Below, piece after piece: positions 9,717-18,677 of a stretch of DNA of 64,000 bases (the first letter of the stretch is position 1; every line of letters begins with the position of its first letter). Origin of the DNA: Rhodobacterales bacterium (GTDB lineage: Bacteria; Pseudomonadota; Alphaproteobacteria; Rhodobacterales; Rhodobacteraceae). The stretch spans positions 27,831 to 91,830 of the forward strand of contig PDRW01000034.1 in the NCBI GenBank assembly GCA_002746935.1, written 5' to 3'. A model generated the notes under the pieces. The model did not search any database, was not told the DNA's origin, and was given only the letters and a program-made list of their open reading frames with translations. Made by a program: the position numbers and the translations under genes.

Positions 9717-9846
9717 GGAGGGGCCCGCCTGCGGGCCATTCCGAAGCCGCTTCAAAGTTGCGGGCACCGGCCACAGGCCCTTTGGCGCGGCTCGGTCTTG
9801 GCTTGCACCCCCAACGTGCATCCCTTCGGAAATTTCCCGTTTCCCG

Positions 9847-9861
9847 GTAACCAAGCGTTAA
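9847..9861. promoter_or_regulatory. CtrA-like box upstream of dprA
   Basis: GTAA-N7-TTAA (spacer CCAAGCG) matches the CtrA consensus TTAA-N7-TTAA with one mismatch and is followed by CC, as in strong sites. If the box overlaps a -35 region, transcription would start near 9890, just ahead of the TTG start of dprA at 9910. CtrA control of competence-type genes including dprA is established in Rhodobacter capsulatus. A one-mismatch box is expected by chance roughly once in a window this size, so position is the main support. Confidence 0.5.
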
Positions 9862-9909
9862 CCCTCATGGGGCATGTTGGCGGGGCAAGAGACGGAATCA
9901 GGTGAGACT

Positions 9910-11190
9910 TTGGATCTTTTCCCTTCCCCCCACCCCCTCACCCCACCCCACTGCGAGGAAGATGTCCTCGCCTGGCTCCGGCTCTTGCGCTCCCGCCGCG
10001 TCGGGATCTCCACCTTTTTCCGGCTGATGCAGGACCATGGCTCGGCGGCGGCCGCGCTCGACGCCCTGCCCGCCATCGCCGCCGCCGCGGGCGTCGAGCG
10101 ATACCGCATCTGCCCGCTGCCCGTGGTCGAACAGGAGCTCCGCGCCGCCCGCCGCGCCGGGGCCACCCTCATCGCCTATGGCTCTCCGGCCTACCCCACC
10201 GCGCTCATGGCGATCCCCGATCCGCCCCCGATCCTCTGGGCGGTGGGCGATCTGTCGCTGTTGCAGCGCTCCCGCGCCGCGCCCCCTGGCGCCTACCCTG
10301 TCGCCCCCCCTGTCGCCCCCCCTGTCGCCCCCCCTGTCGCCCTTGTCGGCGCGCGCAATGCCTCCTCGCTCGGCCTGCGCATGGCACGCAAGCTCGCCGC
10401 CGATCTGGGCGCAAAGGGCCATGTGGTGGTCTCCGGCCTCGCCCGCGGCATCGACACCGCCGCCCACAAGGCCGCGCTCGACACCGGCACCATCGCGGTG
10501 CTCGCCAGCGGTGTCGACGTGATCTACCCGAAGGAAAACACCGCCCTTGGCGAGGAGATCGGCCGCGTGGGGCTCAGGCTCTCCGAAGCGCCGATGGGCA
10601 CCTCGCCGCAGGCGCGCCATTTCCCCGCCCGCAACCGGATCGTCTCCGGGCTGTCGCGGGCGGTCGTGGTGGTCGAGGCGGCGGTGCGCTCGGGCTCGCT
10701 GATCACCGCCCGCTGCGCCCTCGACCAGGGCCGCGACGTGCTCGCCGTGCCCGGCCATCCGTTCGACGCCCGCGCCTCGGGCTGCAACCTCTTGCTCCGC
10801 GACGGCGCCCAGCTGGTGCGCCATGCCGGCGACGTGACCGAGGCGCTGGAGGCGCTGCCGGACGCAGACCCCGACATCGGGCCGGGTTTCGCCGAAGCGG
10901 AAGCCGCCGAACCGGGCCCGACCGTCCCCGCTCCAGCCGCATTCAAGGCCGGACCCGCCGCCGGGGCGCCCGGCCAGGGGCCCAGCCAAGCACCCGGTCA
11001 CCAGCCCGAGGAGACCGCCGTGTTGCACGACATGATCCTCACCCGCCTCGGCCCCTCGCCGCTCGCCGAAGACCAGTTGATCCGCGATCTCGCCCTTCCC
11101 GCCGCCGCGATCACCCCGGCACTGATCAACCTCGAGATCGAAGGCCGCATCCAGCGCCAGCCGGGCGGGATGGTGAACCGGCTCGACTGA
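9910..11190 (+). CDS. dprA: DNA-processing protein DprA
   Basis: Binds incoming single-stranded DNA and loads RecA during natural transformation (and uptake of gene transfer agent DNA in Rhodobacterales). The Rossmann domain is complete: VALVGARNASSLGLRMA, VVSGLARGIDTAAHKAAL, FPARNRIVSGLSRAVVVVEA, VLAVPGHPFDARASGCN. A C-terminal winged helix (about the last 65 residues) follows a Pro/Ala-rich linker. TTG at 9910 is preferred: AGGTGAG lies immediately upstream and the product then begins LDLFPSP, as in relatives. An ATG at 9874 would add 12 residues. Just before VALVGARN lies a short in-frame 12-bp repeat encoding Pro-Val-Ala-Pro units. topA follows on the same strand. Confidence 0.92.
   Translation: MDLFPSPHPLTPPHCEEDVLAWLRLLRSRRVGISTFFRLMQDHGSAAAALDALPAIAAAAGVERYRICPLPVVEQELRAARRAGATLIAYGSPAYPTALMAIPDPPPILWAVGDLSLLQRSRAAPPGAYPVAPPVAPPVAPPVALVGARNASSLGLRMARKLAADLGAKGHVVVSGLARGIDTAAHKAALDTGTIAVLASGVDVIYPKENTALGEEIGRVGLRLSEAPMGTSPQARHFPARNRIVSGLSRAVVVVEAAVRSGSLITARCALDQGRDVLAVPGHPFDARASGCNLLLRDGAQLVRHAGDVTEALEALPDADPDIGPGFAEAEAAEPGPTVPAPAAFKAGPAAGAPGQGPSQAPGHQPEETAVLHDMILTRLGPSPLAEDQLIRDLALPAAAITPALINLEIEGRIQRQPGGMVNRLD
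10297..10344 (+). repeat. 12-bp tandem repeat inside dprA (four units)
   Basis: Three identical units of CCTGTCGCCCCC and a fourth differing at its last two bases. In frame they encode a run of Pro-Val-Ala-Pro immediately before the first strand of the Rossmann fold. Because the period is a multiple of three, copy-number change would not shift the frame. Confidence 0.85.
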
Positions 11191-11500
11191 ACCCCGGGCC
11201 CAGCGCCACCACATCCGCCCCCACTGCATCCGCCCGGCCCGCAGCTCTGTGCCCGGCCGGCCGGCGGATGGGCGCGCCGCGCGACGCCCCCCGCGCGTGG
11301 CAACCGACCCCTCCCGTGGCCGGGCACACTCCACCACGCGCACCCCGGCGCCCGGGTCCAGCCCCCCGCTCCGGCCACGGCGCGCTTCGCGCCGTACACC
11401 GCTCGTCCGGCGCCGGCACGGCGGGCACCATTGACAACCCCCGCCTTCGCCACCCATGTAACGCCCCCATGCCCCCCCGTGGCGAGTCGAAAGGATTTCC
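11191..11500. other. dprA-topA intergenic region
   Basis: About 310 bases of very GC-rich sequence with no convincing ORF or RNA. The only signal noted is a perfect -35-like TTGACA at 11431-11436, annotated separately as a possible topA promoter. AAAGGA just before the topA ATG is the probable ribosome binding site. Confidence 0.4.
11431..11460 (+). promoter_or_regulatory. Possible sigma-70 promoter for topA
   Basis: TTGACA at 11431-11436, then 18 bases, then CATGTA at 11455-11460. The -35 is perfect and the -10 is weak. It sits 40 bases before the topA start. Support is modest. Confidence 0.3.
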
Positions 11501-14281
11501 ATGCCCGTCGTCGTTGTCGAAAGCCCGGCCAAAGCCAGGACCATCAACAAATATCTCGGCCCCGGTTACACCGTGCTGGCGTCTTACGGCCATGTGCGCG
11601 ACCTGCCGCCGAAGGACGGTTCCGTCGACACCGAGCATGATTTCGAGATGAAATGGGAGGTCGGCGCCGACTCGCGCAAGCACGTCAAGGCCATCGCCGA
11701 CGCGCTGAAACACGACAACGAACTCATCCTCGCGACCGACCCCGACCGCGAGGGCGAGGCGATTTCCTGGCATCTGGAAGAGACCCTGCGCAAGCGCCGC
11801 GCCATCAGGAAAGACACCGCCGTCAGCCGCGTGGTGTTCAACGCGATCACCAAATCCGCGGTGACGCAAGCAATGCAGAACCCGCGCGAGGTCGATACCC
11901 CGCTGGTCGACGCCTATCTCGCCCGCCGCGCCCTCGACTACCTCGTGGGCTTCAACCTCTCGCCGGTGCTCTGGCGCAAACTCCCGGGCGCGCGCTCGGC
12001 CGGACGGGTGCAATCGGTCTGCCTGCGGCTGATCGTCGAGCGCGAAATGGAGATCGAAGCCTTCGACCCGCGTGAATACTGGTCGGTCGAGGCCGAACTC
12101 GCCACCCCGCGGGGCCAGGGCTTCACCGCCCGGCTGGTGAGCCTCGCCGGCCGGAAACTCGACCGCTACGGCCTCTCCGACCGGCCGCAGGCCGAAATGG
12201 CGGTGCAGGCGGTGGCCTCGCGCGCCCTCGCGGTCACCGCGGTCGAGGCCAAACCCGCCGCCCGCAACCCGTCGGCGCCGTTCATGACCTCGACGCTGCA
12301 ACAGGAGGCCAGCCGCAAGTTCGGCTTCGGCGCGCGCCAGACGATGAACGCGGCGCAGCGGCTCTACGAGGCGGGGCATATCACCTACATGCGGACCGAC
12401 GGTATCGACATGGCCCCCGAGGCGGTCGCCGCCGCGCGTGACGAGATCGCCAGCCGTTACGGTAAAGACTACGTGCCGGCCAAACCGCGGCTCTACAAGA
12501 ACAAGGCGAAAAACGCCCAGGAAGCCCACGAATGCATCCGTCCGACCGACATGAGCAAGGACGCGGGCGCCCTCGCCCGGCTCGAGGCCGACCAGCGCAA
12601 GCTCTACGATCTGATCTGGAAGCGCACGCTTGCCTGTCAGATGGAGGGCGCCCGGCTCGAACGCACCGCGGTGGAGATCGGTTCCGCCGACGGTCAGGTG
12701 GGCCTGCGCGCCACCGGTCAGGTGGTGCTGTTCGACGGTTTCATGCGGGTCTATGAGGAGGGCCGCGACGATGACGCGAAAGCGGCTTCGGGCGACGACA
12801 GACGCCTGCCGCAGATGGCCACGGGCGAGGCGCTGACCCCGGTCGCGGGCGCGATGCGCGCGGGCTTCGCCAAGACCCTCGACAGCGACGACCCGCTGAT
12901 CGAAACCGCACCCCCCGCCCTCAACCCCCGCGCGGTGCTGAGCGACGACGCCGCCGTGCTCGGCCTCCAGCACCACACCCAGCCGCCGCCGCGCTACACC
13001 GAGGCCTCGCTGGTCAAACGCATGGAAGAGCTCGGCATCGGCCGGCCCTCCACCTATGCCTCGATCGTCTCGACGATCCAGGAGCGCGAATATGTCCGCA
13101 AGGACCAGAACCGCCTCTACCCGGAAGACAAGGGCCGGATCGTCACCATCTTTCTGCTCAATTTCTTCCGCCAATATGTGGGCTACGAGTTTACCGCCAA
13201 TCTCGAGGAGGAGCTCGACGGGATCTCGGCCGGCGAGCTTGATTACAAGGCCGTGCTGGCGCGGTTCTGGCGCGATTTCTCGGCCGCCATCGGCGAGACC
13301 TCGGAGCTGCGGATCTCGGAAGTGCTGTCGCGGCTCGACGAGGCCCTCGCTCCGCAGCTTTACCCGCCAAAGGAAGACGGCTCCGACCCGCGCGCCTGTC
13401 CGCTCTGCGGCACCGGCTCGCTGCATCTGAAAACCTCGCGGACGGGCGGTTTCGTCGGCTGTTCCAACTATCCCGACTGCCGCTACACCCGCCCGATCGG
13501 CGGTGAGGACCAGGGCGGCGACCGGGTGCTGGGCGAGGATGAGGGCGACGAGATTTCGCTCCGCACCGGCCGTTTCGGCCCCTACGTCCAGCGCGGCGAG
13601 GTCACCGAAGACAACAAGAAACCGCCCCGCGCCTCGCTGCCCAAGGGCTGGGATCCGGTCACGCTCGACCTCGAAAAGGCGCTGATGCTGCTGTCGCTGC
13701 CGCGGATCGTCGGGATGCATGACGGCGCCCCGATCAAGGCCAATTTCGGCCGTTTCGGCCCTTACCTCATGCACCAGAAGGAGGGCGAGGCAAAGCCGGT
13801 CTATGCCAATATCAAGGATCCGGCGGATGTGTTCGAGATCGGCATGAACCGGGCGGTGGAGCTCATCGAACACAAGCGCGCCAACCCGGGGCGCGGCCGG
13901 GCCTCGGCGGCGAAACCGCTGCGCGAGCTTGGCGAACACCCCGAAAAGGGCGGTGCGCTCAACGTGATGGACGGGCGTTACGGGCCTTATGTGAAGTGGG
14001 AAAAGGTCAACGCCACCCTGCCGAAGGACATGACCCCCGAGAGCATCACCCTCGATCAGGCGGTGCTGCTGGTCGATGAAAAGGCCGCGAAGGGCAAGGC
14101 GCCCACCCGCCGGAAGGCGGCGGCGAAGAAGCCCGCTGCCAAGAAGGCGCCTGCGAAGAAGCCGGCGGCGAAAAAGGCCCCCGCGAAAAAGGCGGCGGCG
14201 AAGAAGCCGGCAGCAAAGAAGGCACCGGCGAAAACCGCAGCCGCAAAGAAAGCGCCCGCCACGAAACCGGCAGAAGAATAG
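11501..14281 (+). CDS. topA: DNA topoisomerase I
   Basis: Type IA topoisomerase relaxing negative supercoils, 926 aa. The TOPRIM domain begins at VVVVESPAKARTINKYLG and has acidic residues in ATDPDREGEAISWH. The active tyrosine is in ITYMRTDGIDM. One four-cysteine zinc ribbon is seen (CPLCG..GCSNYPDC, near residue 635), followed by repeated GRFGPY motifs. The last 60 residues are a Lys/Ala/Pro tail made of short repeats such as PAAKKAPAKK, encoded by a repetitive stretch at about 14092-14278. It resembles histone H1-like tails and probably binds DNA non-specifically. The start at 11501 gives the canonical MPVVVVESPAK terminus. Confidence 0.97.
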   Translation: MPVVVVESPAKARTINKYLGPGYTVLASYGHVRDLPPKDGSVDTEHDFEMKWEVGADSRKHVKAIADALKHDNELILATDPDREGEAISWHLEETLRKRRAIRKDTAVSRVVFNAITKSAVTQAMQNPREVDTPLVDAYLARRALDYLVGFNLSPVLWRKLPGARSAGRVQSVCLRLIVEREMEIEAFDPREYWSVEAELATPRGQGFTARLVSLAGRKLDRYGLSDRPQAEMAVQAVASRALAVTAVEAKPAARNPSAPFMTSTLQQEASRKFGFGARQTMNAAQRLYEAGHITYMRTDGIDMAPEAVAAARDEIASRYGKDYVPAKPRLYKNKAKNAQEAHECIRPTDMSKDAGALARLEADQRKLYDLIWKRTLACQMEGARLERTAVEIGSADGQVGLRATGQVVLFDGFMRVYEEGRDDDAKAASGDDRRLPQMATGEALTPVAGAMRAGFAKTLDSDDPLIETAPPALNPRAVLSDDAAVLGLQHHTQPPPRYTEASLVKRMEELGIGRPSTYASIVSTIQEREYVRKDQNRLYPEDKGRIVTIFLLNFFRQYVGYEFTANLEEELDGISAGELDYKAVLARFWRDFSAAIGETSELRISEVLSRLDEALAPQLYPPKEDGSDPRACPLCGTGSLHLKTSRTGGFVGCSNYPDCRYTRPIGGEDQGGDRVLGEDEGDEISLRTGRFGPYVQRGEVTEDNKKPPRASLPKGWDPVTLDLEKALMLLSLPRIVGMHDGAPIKANFGRFGPYLMHQKEGEAKPVYANIKDPADVFEIGMNRAVELIEHKRANPGRGRASAAKPLRELGEHPEKGGALNVMDGRYGPYVKWEKVNATLPKDMTPESITLDQAVLLVDEKAAKGKAPTRRKAAAKKPAAKKAPAKKPAAKKAPAKKAAAKKPAAKKAPAKTAAAKKAPATKPAEE

Positions 14282-14392
14282 GCGCTCCGGCCGGAGGCGG
14301 GCGGCGCAAAGCGCTGCCCCCGGCCATCCCGCAGGCCATCTCACGGCCATCCCCTGGGCGACCCCCGGACAAACCCGGACGGCCCCGCCGGT

Positions 14393-15256
14393 CTACTTCA
14401 CAGGTGCCGCCAACGCCGCCTGGGCGGCGCGTTGGGCCTCGATCCAGCCGTACCAGCTTTCCATGCCCTCACCGGTCAGCGCCGAGACCGTGAGCACGCC
14501 GATCTGCGGGTTCACCCGCCGGGCATATTCAACGCATTTCTCCACGTCGAAGGGCACATGGGGCAAGAGATCGGCCTTGTTCAGCACCATCAGCCGGGCG
14601 GCGGCGAACATGTCCGGGTATTTGATCGGCTTGTCGTCGCCTTCGGTGACGCTCAGGATCACCACCTTCGCCGCCTCGCCGAGGTCGAACCCCGCCGGGC
14701 AGACGAGGTTGCCGACATTTTCGATGAACAGCACGCTTTCGGGCTCCGGCGGCAGCGTCTTCAGCGCCCGCGCCACCATGTCGGCGTCGAGGTGACAGCC
14801 CTTGCCGGTGTTGATCTGCACCGCGCGGGCGCCGGTCTCGCGGATGCGCTCGGCATCGTTCGAGGTCTGCTGGTCGCCCTCGATCACCGCGACGGGCAGG
14901 CGTTCGCCGATTTCCCGCGCAGTGCGGGCAAGCAGGGTGGTCTTGCCGGAGCCGGGCGAGGAGACGAGGTTCAGCGCCAGCACACCTTTGGCCGCGAGGT
15001 CTTCGCGGTTGTGCCGGGCGATATGGTCGTTTTTCGCGAGGATGTCGCGCTCGATCTCGACGATCCGGCGGCCCTCCATCCCCGGCGCATGGGCGCCGCC
15101 GAGCGGCCCCCCATCCGGCCCGTGATCATGGTGATGATGGTGGTGGCCGTGGGAATGGGAATGGTCATGGCTGTGGTCATGGCCATTGTGGTGATGGTGC
15201 TGCCCCTCACCCTCGACGGTCACATCAGCCGCCCCACATCCGCAAGTCGTGCACAT
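14393..15256 (-). CDS. hypB: Hydrogenase nickel incorporation protein HypB
   Basis: GTPase that delivers nickel to the large subunit of [NiFe] hydrogenase, normally together with HypA. 287 aa. The N-terminus has the high-affinity site CTTCGCG, then a histidine-rich stretch (residues 20-45) that may store nickel. The G domain is complete: P-loop [11 protein letters not shown] near residue 100, the metal site GKGCHLD (Cys154, His155), and NKAD. AAGGAGAG precedes the ATG by a few bases. It lies downstream of hupK on the same strand with a 117-bp gap. The protein looks fully functional although no hydrogenase structural gene is in the window and hypA, usually its upstream neighbour, is absent. 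Confidence 0.96.
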   Translation of the reverse strand: MCTTCGCGAADVTVEGEGQHHHHNGHDHSHDHSHSHGHHHHHHDHGPDGGPLGGAHAPGMEGRRIVEIERDILAKNDHIARHNREDLAAKGVLALNLVSSPGSGKTTLLARTAREIGERLPVAVIEGDQQTSNDAERIRETGARAVQINTGKGCHLDADMVARALKTLPPEPESVLFIENVGNLVCPAGFDLGEAAKVVILSVTEGDDKPIKYPDMFAAARLMVLNKADLLPHVPFDVEKCVEYARRVNPQIGVLTVSALTGEGMESWYGWIEAQRAAQAALAAPVK

Positions 15257-15304
15257 CGCGCCTCTCCTTCTGTTGCCGGGTCACCGCCCGGCGCATCCAA
15301 TCAG

Positions 15305-15391
15305 TCTCTGCCCCGTCCCCGGGGCGCAGGCAGTCTCCGCCCCGTCACCGGGGCGCAAGCAAACTCCACCCCGTCACCGGGGCGCAAGCTC
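15305..15391. repeat. 29-bp tandem repeat, three copies, at the hupK 3' end
   Basis: Three units with a 29-base period; the core CCCCGTCACCGGGGCGCAAG starts at 15311 (with variations in this copy), 15340 and 15369. Each core contains a small hairpin (CCCCG/CGGGG). The last copy includes the end of the hupK coding sequence, so the other two look like duplications of that end. They fill most of the hupK-hypB gap. Confidence 0.8.
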
Positions 15392-16381
15392 CAGCCGGCA
15401 GGCAACACAGGGGTCGATCGCCAGCACATGCAGTTCCGCGGCCACCGGATCGGCCGCCGCCCCCACCAGACCGGCCGCAACCGGGCCGTTCGCGGCAAAA
15501 TTCGGCTCGGTCGGCGCCTCGGTGCGGCAGCGGGTCACGAGGCCGCCGGCGATGGCAACCCGATGGGTGAGCGGGCCGCGGGCGGTCGCCACCGTCGCCT
15601 CGCCGGTGCCGCTGTCGCGCAACGCCGCGCGGGCCGGGGCCGGCCCGGCGGCCGCAAGCGCGGCGGCGATCTCGCCGGGCAGGGTCTCGAGCGCCGCGCG
15701 CGCCGCCGCGAGCCGGGCGGCGAGCCCGGCGCCATGGGCGGCCCGGGCCGCCGCAACCGGGGCAAGGCTCCAGCCGCGGGCGAGCACGCCATGTTCGGGG
15801 GCCATCCCGTCTGGCAGGGCGCCGTAACCTTCGAGCCCGCGCCGGGCGAGCGCCTCGGCCAGCGGGTCCGCCAGCGCCGCCGCGTCGATCACGGGCGCAG
15901 AGGCCCTGCCCCCGGCGATCCCGGCCCCGGGCTGGCGCCAGCCGGACCCGAGCACCGCCGCCTCAAGCCCATGTTCCGCCGCCATTGCCGCCCGCACCGC
16001 TTCGGGCGCCAGCGGCAGACCCAGCACCCGGGGCCAGTGCAGCGCCAGCCGGGTGACGATCTGGGTCAGCATCTCGGCACGCCGCAGGGCATCGCGCGCC
16101 GCGCTCACCCGCGGGTCGGGCGCGATGGCGAGGGCGGTTTCCACGGCCATCAGCGCGGCCACACTCTGGGCGCTGCCACAGAGCGAGAAGATCCGCCCGA
16201 TCCGGGCGCACATCTCCCCGGCCGGTTTGCCCTCGAACACCCGCGCCGCCGCCACCGGCCGGGTGGAGCGGATATCCACCGCGCGGATCCGCGCGTCCTC
16301 CGCCCGCACCCCCACCCTGTCCGCCCCGCCGACCGTGAGACACACCCGGATTTCACCCGCCATGTCGGCCAGATCGCTCAT
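15374..16381 (-). CDS. hupK: Hydrogenase assembly protein HupK-like (degenerate [NiFe] large-subunit relative)
   Basis: Accessory protein for assembly of uptake [NiFe] hydrogenase, related to the hydrogenase large subunit but not catalytic. 335 aa. The two cysteine motifs of the large subunit survive in reduced form: LCGSAQS near residue 68 (in place of RxCGxC) and DPCVAC near the C-terminus. Much of the middle is Ala-rich. In Rhodobacter and Paracoccus hupK is followed by hypA and hypB; here hypB follows directly after a repeat-filled gap. The ATG at 16381 was used; an internal ATG at 16363 is possible. Assignment rests on motifs and the hypB neighbour. Confidence 0.82.
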   Translation of the reverse strand: MSDLADMAGEIRVCLTVGGADRVGVRAEDARIRAVDIRSTRPVAAARVFEGKPAGEMCARIGRIFSLCGSAQSVAALMAVETALAIAPDPRVSAARDALRRAEMLTQIVTRLALHWPRVLGLPLAPEAVRAAMAAEHGLEAAVLGSGWRQPGAGIAGGRASAPVIDAAALADPLAEALARRGLEGYGALPDGMAPEHGVLARGWSLAPVAAARAAHGAGLAARLAAARAALETLPGEIAAALAAAGPAPARAALRDSGTGEATVATARGPLTHRVAIAGGLVTRCRTEAPTEPNFAANGPVAAGLVGAAADPVAAELHVLAIDPCVACRLELAPR

Positions 16382-16534
16382 CGCGCCACCGTTTCATTCA
16401 ACTTCCGTTATATATAGCCCGGGCGCGGCAAAGACCCAATGCGCCGCCCGGTCGCGGGGGCCGAATCGCTTCCTTTGCACCGCCCCGGCCCATATGTTTG
16501 CCGCAACGCCACAGCCACAGCAGGGACGCCGCCG

Positions 16535-18496
16535 ATGACCACCCCGATCTGGACCCCCACGCCCGCGCGCATCGAAGCCAGCGTGCTCACGGATTTCACC
16601 CGCTGGCTCGACGAGACCAGAGGCGTGAAGCTTGACGGCGGCGAAGCGCTGCACGCCTGGTCGGTGGCGGAGCGCGGCGCATTCTGGTCGGCGCTGTGGG
16701 ATTATTTCGGCGTGATCGGCGACAAGGGCACGGGCAGCGAAACCGGCCAGTGGATCACCGGCGAGGGCATTCTGGAGGAGCATTTCTTCCCCGGGGCGAA
16801 ACTCAATTTTGCCGAAAACCTGCTGAAGCTTGGCGGCGCGGCGGATGACGCCGAGGCGCTGGTGTTCCGCGGCGAAGACAAGGTGGCGCTGCGCTGGAGC
16901 TGGGGCGAGCTGAAAGCCCATGTCTCGAAGCTGCAACAGGCGCTGGCGGCCGAGGGCGTGGGGCCGGGCGACCGGGTCGCGGGGCTGCTGCCGAACCGCC
17001 CCGAAAGCATCGCCGCAATGCTCGCCGCCGTCTCGCTCGGGGCCACATGGTCCTGCGCCAGCCCCGATTTCGGCACCCGCGCGGTGCTCGACCGCTTCGC
17101 CCAGATCGAACCCAAGGTGCTGCTGACCACCGATGGCTACTGGTACAACCGCAAGCGCATCGACATTTCCGGCAAGCTGGCCGAGGTGTTGCCCGGCCTG
17201 CCGAGCGTGAAAAAGACGGTGGTGATCGACTATCTCGGCGAGGCCGAAGCGGTGGCGGCGCAGCTGCCCGGCGCGGTGAGCTACGCGGATTTCACCGCCC
17301 CCTTCGAGGCCGGCGAGATCTCCTATACGCGGGTGGATTTCGACCATCCGCTTTTCATCCTGTTCTCTTCGGGCACCACCGGCGCGCCGAAATGTATCGT
17401 CCACCGCACCGGCGGCGTGTTGCTCCAGCACCTCAAGGAACTGGCGCTGCATGGGGACGTGAAGCCCGGCGACCGGCTGTTCTATTTCACCACTCTGGGC
17501 TGGATGATGTGGAACTGGCTCGCCTCCGGCCTCGCCCGCAGCGCCACGCTGATGCTCTACGACGGCTCCCCCTTCGCGCCCGGCCCCCGGGTGCTCTGGG
17601 ATTATGCCGAACAGGAGCGGTTTACCCATTTCGGCACCTCGGCCAAATATATCGACACGCTGCGCAAGTCGGGCTACCGCCCGTCGGACGGGCTGGAGCT
17701 CGCGGCGCTGCGCACCCTCTTCTCCACCGGCTCGCCGCTGCTCGCCCACGGGTTCGAGTTTGTTTACAGCGCCGTGAAGCCCGATCTGCACCTCGCTTCG
17801 ATCTCCGGCGGCACCGATATCGTCTCCTGCTTCGTCGGTGGCGACCCGACCCGGCCGGTTTACGCCGGCGAGATCCAGGGGCCGGGCTTCGGGCTTGATG
17901 TCGATGTCTGGTCGGCCCCGGGCAAGGCCGCCGCGCCGGGCGAAAAGGGCGAACTGGTCTGCGCCGCCGCCTTCCCGGTGATGCCGCTGGGCTTCTGGGG
18001 CGACGAAGATGGCAGCCGCTACCGCGCCGCCTATTTCGAATTCTTCGACGGGGCCTGGTGCCAGGGCGACTACGCCGAACGCACAGAGGCGGGCGGCTTC
18101 ATCATCCATGGCCGGTCGGACGCCACGCTCAACCCCGGCGGGGTGCGCATTGGCACCGCGGAAATCTACGCCGAGGTGGAAAAGTTCGCCGAGGTGCGGG
18201 ATTCGGTGGTGATCGGTCATGATACCGGCGGCGACCAGCGGGTGGTGCTGTTCGTGGCCATGGCCGAGGGGCATGAGCTGGACGAAGAACTGGTCAAACG
18301 CATCAAGGCGGGCATCCGCCAGGGCTCCTCGCCGCGTCACGTTCCGGCGGAAATTCTCGCCGTGCCGGACGTGCCCCATACCAAGTCGGGCAAGATCTCC
18401 GAGCTTGCGGTGAAGGACGTGGTGCACGGGCGCGAGGTGAAGAACAAGGGCGCGCTCGCCAACCCCGAAGCGCTGGACGACTTTCCGGAGCTCTGA
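16535..18496 (+). CDS. Acetoacetyl-CoA synthetase (acetoacetate-CoA ligase)
   Basis: AMP-forming ligase that activates acetoacetate with ATP and CoA, used in ketone-body and poly-3-hydroxybutyrate breakdown. 653 aa, the normal length. Visible motifs are the AMP-binding loop [15 protein letters not shown], the [10 protein letters not shown] region typical of acetoacetyl/propionyl ligases, [12 protein letters not shown], the hinge [15 protein letters not shown], and the catalytic lysine in TKSGKISE. The ATG at 16535 (preceded by AGGGA) begins the usual MTTPIWTPT sequence. It is divergent from hupK and ends at a pair of hairpins. Confidence 0.95.
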   Translation: MTTPIWTPTPARIEASVLTDFTRWLDETRGVKLDGGEALHAWSVAERGAFWSALWDYFGVIGDKGTGSETGQWITGEGILEEHFFPGAKLNFAENLLKLGGAADDAEALVFRGEDKVALRWSWGELKAHVSKLQQALAAEGVGPGDRVAGLLPNRPESIAAMLAAVSLGATWSCASPDFGTRAVLDRFAQIEPKVLLTTDGYWYNRKRIDISGKLAEVLPGLPSVKKTVVIDYLGEAEAVAAQLPGAVSYADFTAPFEAGEISYTRVDFDHPLFILFSSGTTGAPKCIVHRTGGVLLQHLKELALHGDVKPGDRLFYFTTLGWMMWNWLASGLARSATLMLYDGSPFAPGPRVLWDYAEQERFTHFGTSAKYIDTLRKSGYRPSDGLELAALRTLFSTGSPLLAHGFEFVYSAVKPDLHLASISGGTDIVSCFVGGDPTRPVYAGEIQGPGFGLDVDVWSAPGKAAAPGEKGELVCAAAFPVMPLGFWGDEDGSRYRAAYFEFFDGAWCQGDYAERTEAGGFIIHGRSDATLNPGGVRIGTAEIYAEVEKFAEVRDSVVIGHDTGGDQRVVLFVAMAEGHELDEELVKRIKAGIRQGSSPRHVPAEILAVPDVPHTKSGKISELAVKDVVHGREVKNKGALANPEALDDFPEL

Positions 18497-18505
18497 AACC
18501 TGCCT

Positions 18506-18543
18506 GCGCAAAAGCGGGCACCGGTTTTCGCTGGTTGGCATGC
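18506..18543. repeat. Dispersed palindromic repeat (GCGCAAAA..CCGGTTTT type), degenerate copy
   Basis: GCGCAAAAGCGGGCACCGG followed by TTTTCGC and GGCATGC. It is related to the 58-bp repeat units at 24549-24733 and the inverted copy at 29860-29902. The motif resembles a repeat common in intergenic DNA of alphaproteobacteria. Confidence 0.6.
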
Positions 18544-18625
18544 AAAACAAATGGCAGAGCGCGCGCCGTGTGAATGCCGCCGTGCGCATGCCAATGAACG
18601 CGGGCGCGCTCTGAACGAGCGCGGA

Positions 18626-18671
18626 AACGCCTTCGGGAAAGGCGTTCGGAAGCGGTCTTGAAACCGCTTCC
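18626..18671. terminator. Two tandem hairpins between convergent genes
   Basis: Hairpin 1 has stem AACGCCTT/AAGGCGTT (18626-18646) and hairpin 2 has stem GGAAGCGGT/ACCGCTTCC (18648-18671). They lie between the convergent acetoacetyl-CoA synthetase and glycerate kinase genes, so a bidirectional terminator is likely. No long T-run follows. Confidence 0.6.
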
Positions 18672-18677
18672 GCCTTG

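Noticed and set aside
7908-9854. Long minus-strand open frame opposite the GFA and tldD genes
   Set aside because: Antisense shadow of GC-rich coding sequence, no family resemblance; tldD motifs are on the plus strand.
11126-14350. Minus-strand open frame of over 1000 codons opposite topA
   Set aside because: Composition is His/Arg/Gly-rich and follows topA codon bias as an antisense shadow; topA on the plus strand has all family motifs.
15257-15373. A hypA gene between hupK and hypB
   Set aside because: The gap is only 117 bases, is filled by the 29-bp repeat and the hypB ribosome binding site, and no HypA zinc motif can be read.
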